Assembly (NCBI RefSeq): GCF_000150275.1
Contig: NW_002060950.1
Span: forward strand, 980,106-1,044,105
Length of the DNA stretch: 64,000 nucleotides
DNA from: Trichoplax adhaerens
Taxonomy: Eukaryota; Placozoa; Uniplacotomia; Trichoplacea; Trichoplacidae
Direction: 5' to 3'
In this document: one piece after another, positions 60,491 through 64,000 of the stretch
Position numbering within the stretch: position 1 is the stretch's first letter
Layout: each line of letters begins with the position of its first letter
Notes under the pieces: generated by a model
What the model saw: the letters and a program-made list of their open reading frames with translations, nothing else
The model's database searches: none
Told to the model about the DNA's origin: nothing
Position numbers and translations under genes: made by a program

Positions 60491-60988
60491 ATGCCTTTAA
60501 CTGCTGATGAAATCATACAAACGCTACAGCTAATACCTCATCAACAAGGGTCGTTCTTCAAGGAAACTTTTCGAGACGACGGCGTCATTGATACTCAAAA
60601 AGAAGGATGTCAGAGGAGTATTTCCTCATGCGTTTACATTTTGCACACCAAGGAACGGCCTATGACTCGATTTTTAAGATTACATACTAATGCAATCCAT
60701 TTCTTTCACTGCGGATCACCACTTTGTATTCTTTGCATCGATGAAAATGGCAAAATGGAAAAACACGTACTTGGAAATGATATCGCTCGTGGCCAGAGGC
60801 CGCAAGTATTGGTGAAAGCTGGATACTGGAAGGCCATGTATTTAGAAGAAGGGGACTACGATTATAGTTTCATTAGTGAAACGGTCGCGCCTGGCTTTGA
60901 TATGAGGGATATGGATTCTGGAACAGCCGATGTCATTCAAAGTCAATTTCCTCATCTGTGGGAAGATATAAAACAGTATTGCTTATAA
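60491..60988 (+). CDS. DUF985-type cupin-fold protein
   Basis: The 165-residue protein has the layout of the DUF985 cupin family: an N-terminal helix (LTADEIIQTLQLIPHQ) followed by the Gly/Ser-Phe-Phe-Lys-Glu-Thr entry strand (GSFFKETFRDD), a YIL strand, an IHFFHCGSPL strand corresponding to the family W-H-F-Y-x-G-x-P-L motif, then LGNDIARGQRPQVLVKAGYW, and TVAPGFDMRDMD near the end. The family is small and single-domain. Its chemistry is not established, although related cupins bind metals or sugars. I start at ATG 60491 because upstream extension depends on a GTG. It is a single exon. In place of the usual Trp before the HF motif there is Ile, and the family Arg-His of 'HR' is RFLRL, so the metal site is probably lost. 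Confidence 0.85.
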   Translation: MPLTADEIIQTLQLIPHQQGSFFKETFRDDGVIDTQKEGCQRSISSCVYILHTKERPMTRFLRLHTNAIHFFHCGSPLCILCIDENGKMEKHVLGNDIARGQRPQVLVKAGYWKAMYLEEGDYDYSFISETVAPGFDMRDMDSGTADVIQSQFPHLWEDIKQYCL

Positions 60989-61029
60989 GATGTCGGTAGA
61001 AGAAGAAGAAATACTACAAGTGGCATCAA

Positions 61030-61035
61030 AATAAA
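61030..61035 (+). terminator. Polyadenylation signal of the cupin gene
   Basis: AATAAA lies about 42 bases after the stop codon, in A/T-rich sequence. Confidence 0.5.
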
Positions 61036-63084
61036 TTTATAATTTACACTAATATTTTATTGTACTGTGCACTCTACTGTATAGTGTACATTGCAATATT
61101 ATTGCCTACTGATCTACTTAATCAGGTACACTAATATCAATCATGATGATAATGCTACACAACGGTAAGAATAACGCAATGCAACTAGAACCGTATCTGA
61201 CGGACTTAGAGTAGTACAGTTCTCTTCTCTGAAACAGCTCTCTCTCGCGTCTCAGTCTATAAGTAGAAAGACATATTATTACATACATTTGATGCACCTT
61301 ATACTTTTGCTCTTTCTCATTATGGTGAAACTTCAACTATTAATTATCGATCGCTGTTGTGCAATAAAGTGAATTATTCTAATGTTTCAGCCATGTTTGT
61401 ACTAACGGTGATATACAGTATATGTACTGGAGTTTCTTTTTTATTTGTACGCGCACATGGAAACTGTATGTATGTTGTCTAGCCTCGAAACCACGAATCA
61501 AGGTTATTGTCGACAGTAAATCCCAATTTATTTCATTAAGAACTGCTTTCAGCCTTTCTACTACAAAGTGATACAAGAAAGAGCCGTAGGATTTAATTAA
61601 GAAGAGTTCTGTAGTAACGTGGATCAGAGGGGAGGAGGCTGTTACAGAACTTACAGTCTTGCACTGTTACTTTACAGTAGCACCTTCTTGGTGTTTCGTT
61701 CTGGTACAATTTTACCATAGATTGAGAACTGCATTTTGGATATCCAATTAACTATGATTCGTCATCAGTAACTAGTTTTATTCTTGTCTGTTGGAATGAC
61801 TAAGAAACTGGCCTCATTAAAATTTAATTACATAAAATATATATCTTTACCGGAAATTTTAACTTTCTAATTATGCAATCAGTTTTCTAGCTCGCGTATA
61901 TGCAGGCAGTTGATAAATTCATTCTCTCAGCACCATCACTGTATAAGTACGTAAATTAATTAATTATAGTTGTAATCTTTGATAATAATCACTGGCATGG
62001 CCACTGTGATGTATTTCTACTTTCCTAATGACAATGAATCACATACAGCACAATATACACTATAAATGTTCTACTGAATCACTCCAGTGCATATTAAATG
62101 AAAATTATATAAACCATCCATCGCTATAAGCTATTCCAATTTTTACTACAAAATGCCGTAAGCCCCTGCCTCTCCGGTTTTCATTTTAGATATTAAATGA
62201 ATATTATATAAAACTATCCATCGCTATAAGTTATTCCAATTTTTACTACAAAATGCCGTAAACCTCTGCCTCTCCGGTTTTCATTTTAGATACAGCACTT
62301 GCATAACAGGAATTGTTTATTAGTACGTGTAGTTAAATCATTCAAAAATGTTTGTCAGATAGCCAAAATAATAATACAAAATAAATATGCCTCTCTGGTT
62401 TTCATGTTAGATACAGCACTTAAATAACACGAATTGTTTATTATACGTGTAGTTAAATCATTCAAATATATTTGTCAGATAGCCAAAAATAATAGTACAA
62501 AATAAAATACATAATTTAAATAGTACGCAGTTATCTTTACCGACCAATATCGACAATAAATTTTATTGAACGAATGATGAAATAAATACTTTACCATTGA
62601 ACTTTCCGTATTTAGTAGAGATTATCTTAATAGTGATTCACTACCAATAAGAACACATTACCATCAGCGCTGATCTTAAATGGCTAACTAGCTATATTTA
62701 GCAAACTGCTTACGATCAATTGAGGTTCAATACTATCTGCACATAAGTTAAAGTTAACTACTGATAATTTCAATTTTAAATTATAGATACAATAAAATTA
62801 ACGTTACGGCAATCAAGTAGCAAAAGTGTCCAAATGCGGGATAGCTTTACTGTATGTACAAGGCACTTTGATAGCCATCAAAACTTCATCGTAGCTGGAA
62901 GTTCTCAAGATTATAATATTTTTGCTTAATTTAAGAATAAATTTCACAGCAGCTGCTCTCTATGAGTACATCAATCAATATTGTGTTAAAAACACGTAGC
63001 CAGATTCACTGCATGGTTACATGAAAAATACAAAATACTACAAAATATTAATGCCAAGTGTTACACTAATTTCATAGTCTCCTA
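61036..63084. other. Convergent intergenic region with nested duplications
   Basis: Two kilobases lie between the cupin and the ERI1-type exonuclease. Chance frames occur at 61118-61336 and 61379-61576. The only clear structure is the pair of direct duplications at 62090-62515. Confidence 0.5.
62090..62515. repeat. Two overlapping direct duplications (~100 and ~120 bp)
   Basis: A unit starting 'tattaaatgaa' occurs at about 62093 and 62192 and runs through 'aaatgccgtaa' and 'ctctccggttttcatttta'. The last part, 'ctctccggttttcattttag' plus 'atacagcactt', 'gaattgtttatta' and 'tttgtcagatagccaaaa', then repeats as a second unit at about 62269 and 62391. One sequence is therefore shared between two neighbouring tandem pairs. 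Confidence 0.88.
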
Positions 63085-63610
63085 TTAGCTATAGTTAGCT
63101 AAGATTTCATTTGGTTTAACTTGACATCCGTCTCGTATTAACTGGCATAATATTTTGGCAATATTTTTTGCGTCGTCTATTCCACTATGCAAACGTCCAT
63201 CATGCGGGATTTTTAATGCTCCTAACATATCTTGCAAAGTTGGAAACCGCTGCCCTGATAATTTATAGAAAGCCTTGAAGGTTCGCTTTAAATTTGTCCA
63301 ATTTGAAGCCCAATAAGGCATAGGAATTTTATCAACTTTACATTGTATCGTCAAGAATCGAGTTATATCAAAGGGGCTAGAAAATAATTATAAATACCAG
63401 TACTTTCAATTGAAAACGCTTACGCATTTATTTCCAGCAGCAAGAAAATGTTGAAATAATGCTGAAAATCGTCATTGTAAAAAATTATTAATAAATAAAG
63501 TCCTACCCGTCGGTTACAACCACGAAGGTACTTTCTCCTAAGACATCTTCCAACCATTTTTGAAAATTTTGGAAGACAACTTTAAAGGCATCTGCAGAGT
63601 CGATTGTTTT
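63085..63610 (-). CDS. ERI1: ERI1-type 3'-5' exoribonuclease, 3' part
   Basis: ERI1 (3'hExo) trims 3' ends of histone mRNA, 5.8S rRNA and small RNAs through a DEDDh active site. Two exons are seen: 63507-63610 and 63085-63376, joined as GG|C in phase, encoding 131 residues. The first ends FVVVTDG, which supplies the third catalytic Asp. The second begins PFDITRFLTIQC and contains GRLHSGIDDAKNIAKIL, with the general-base His and final Asp of the H-x5-D motif, then RDGCQVKPNE as in ERI1. The first two acidic residues and any SAP domain must be on upstream exons, which are not within the 390 bases to the window edge. The layout is closer to ERI1 than to ERI2 or ERI3. Confidence 0.85.
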
Positions 63611-64000
63611 CTAATATTCAAGCAATACAGGCCATGGATAAAAATTTAGTTGTATTATTACGTACACTATATCATCTGTGATCAACAAAGCAATAGCAGA
63701 AAATTGCCTGATGGATAAAATATACAATATTGAATGTGAAGTCTTGGCATGATTATGGCTGAAATTGCGGTAGTACTGTACGGTCAAGAGGGTATTGTAG
63801 AGCAATAGCCAGCTTAATTTTGTTATCACTATATTAACTATTTATTATGAAGGCTAACTCTCTTCACGCACAGTATAAATGGTTCACTCTTTTGTATGTT
63901 GTGCTGTCATTTACTGTAAGTAGCACCTAAAACGACCATTTTTTCATATGGCGTACTGGCTTCGTAACACCTGTTCTAAATGTTTACAGGATTTACAAGC
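63611..64000. other. Intron or upstream part of the ERI1-type gene
   Basis: I find no further exonuclease exon here. The 63610 exon opens at an acceptor (ATTAG|AAAACA), so this stretch is expected to be intron of the same gene continuing past the window edge. Confidence 0.5.

Noticed and set aside
1-64000. tRNA, rRNA or large transposon genes
   Set aside because: I looked for tRNA B-box-like words, rRNA blocks and transposase or reverse-transcriptase frames and saw none that I could support by eye. Running tRNAscan-SE and a profile search would decide.

Overview
The window is AT-rich nuclear DNA from an animal. Genes are split by many short introns with GT-AG borders, and the proteins are typical metazoan families. 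The compact multi-exon genes, the simple but complete animal gene set, and the abundance of the palindromic word TACTGTAC/GTACAGTA suggest an early-branching animal such as a placozoan. This placement is inference; no sequence comparison was run.

Layout, left to right. (1) 1-3.7 kb: tandem and degenerate repeats. (2) 3.8-7.8 kb, + strand: a shelterin-type telomere-repeat-binding factor with a TRFH-like domain and a C-terminal Myb/telobox. (3) 8.7-16.5 kb, - strand, convergent: a complete insulin-degrading enzyme. I reconstructed it as 32 exons whose reading phases all fit, giving 974 residues ending in Ser-Lys-Leu. (4) 16.6-18.2 kb: a repeat array rich in palindromes, followed by about 5 kb with no recognised gene but with a striking 32-bp-arm hairpin. 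(5) 23.6-28.2 kb: two divergent single-coding-exon genes for protein phosphatase 1 glycogen-targeting subunits (RVxF motif plus CBM21). (6) 32.9-44.7 kb, - strand: a CPEB2/3/4 (Orb2)-type translational regulator. Its N-terminal exon encodes a long Asn/Ser/His/Gln-rich tract, and a 7.9-kb intron holds a 119-bp minisatellite and four long poly-G runs. (7) 46.6-47.6 kb: an assembly gap, then a 138-bp tandem repeat. (8) 53.7-54.7 kb, + strand: a MARCH5-type membrane RING-CH ubiquitin ligase. (9) 57.7-58.2 kb, - strand: a third CBM21 protein, short and without a visible RVxF motif. (10) 59.5-60.2 kb: a roughly 240-bp tandem repeat just upstream of a DUF985-type cupin gene at 60.5-61.0 kb, + strand. 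(11) 63.1-63.6 kb, - strand: the 3' part of an ERI1-type 3'-5' exoribonuclease that continues beyond the window.

The genes do not form one pathway. The clearest relationship is the three PP1/CBM21 paralogues within 35 kb, which points to local duplication. MARCH5 (mitochondrial), IDE (peptide clearance, possibly peroxisomal), CPEB and ERI1 (RNA regulation) and TRF (telomeres) are ordinary housekeeping or regulatory neighbours. The non-coding DNA is unusually structured: at least nine tandem-repeat blocks, several large inverted repeats and a pervasive palindromic word.
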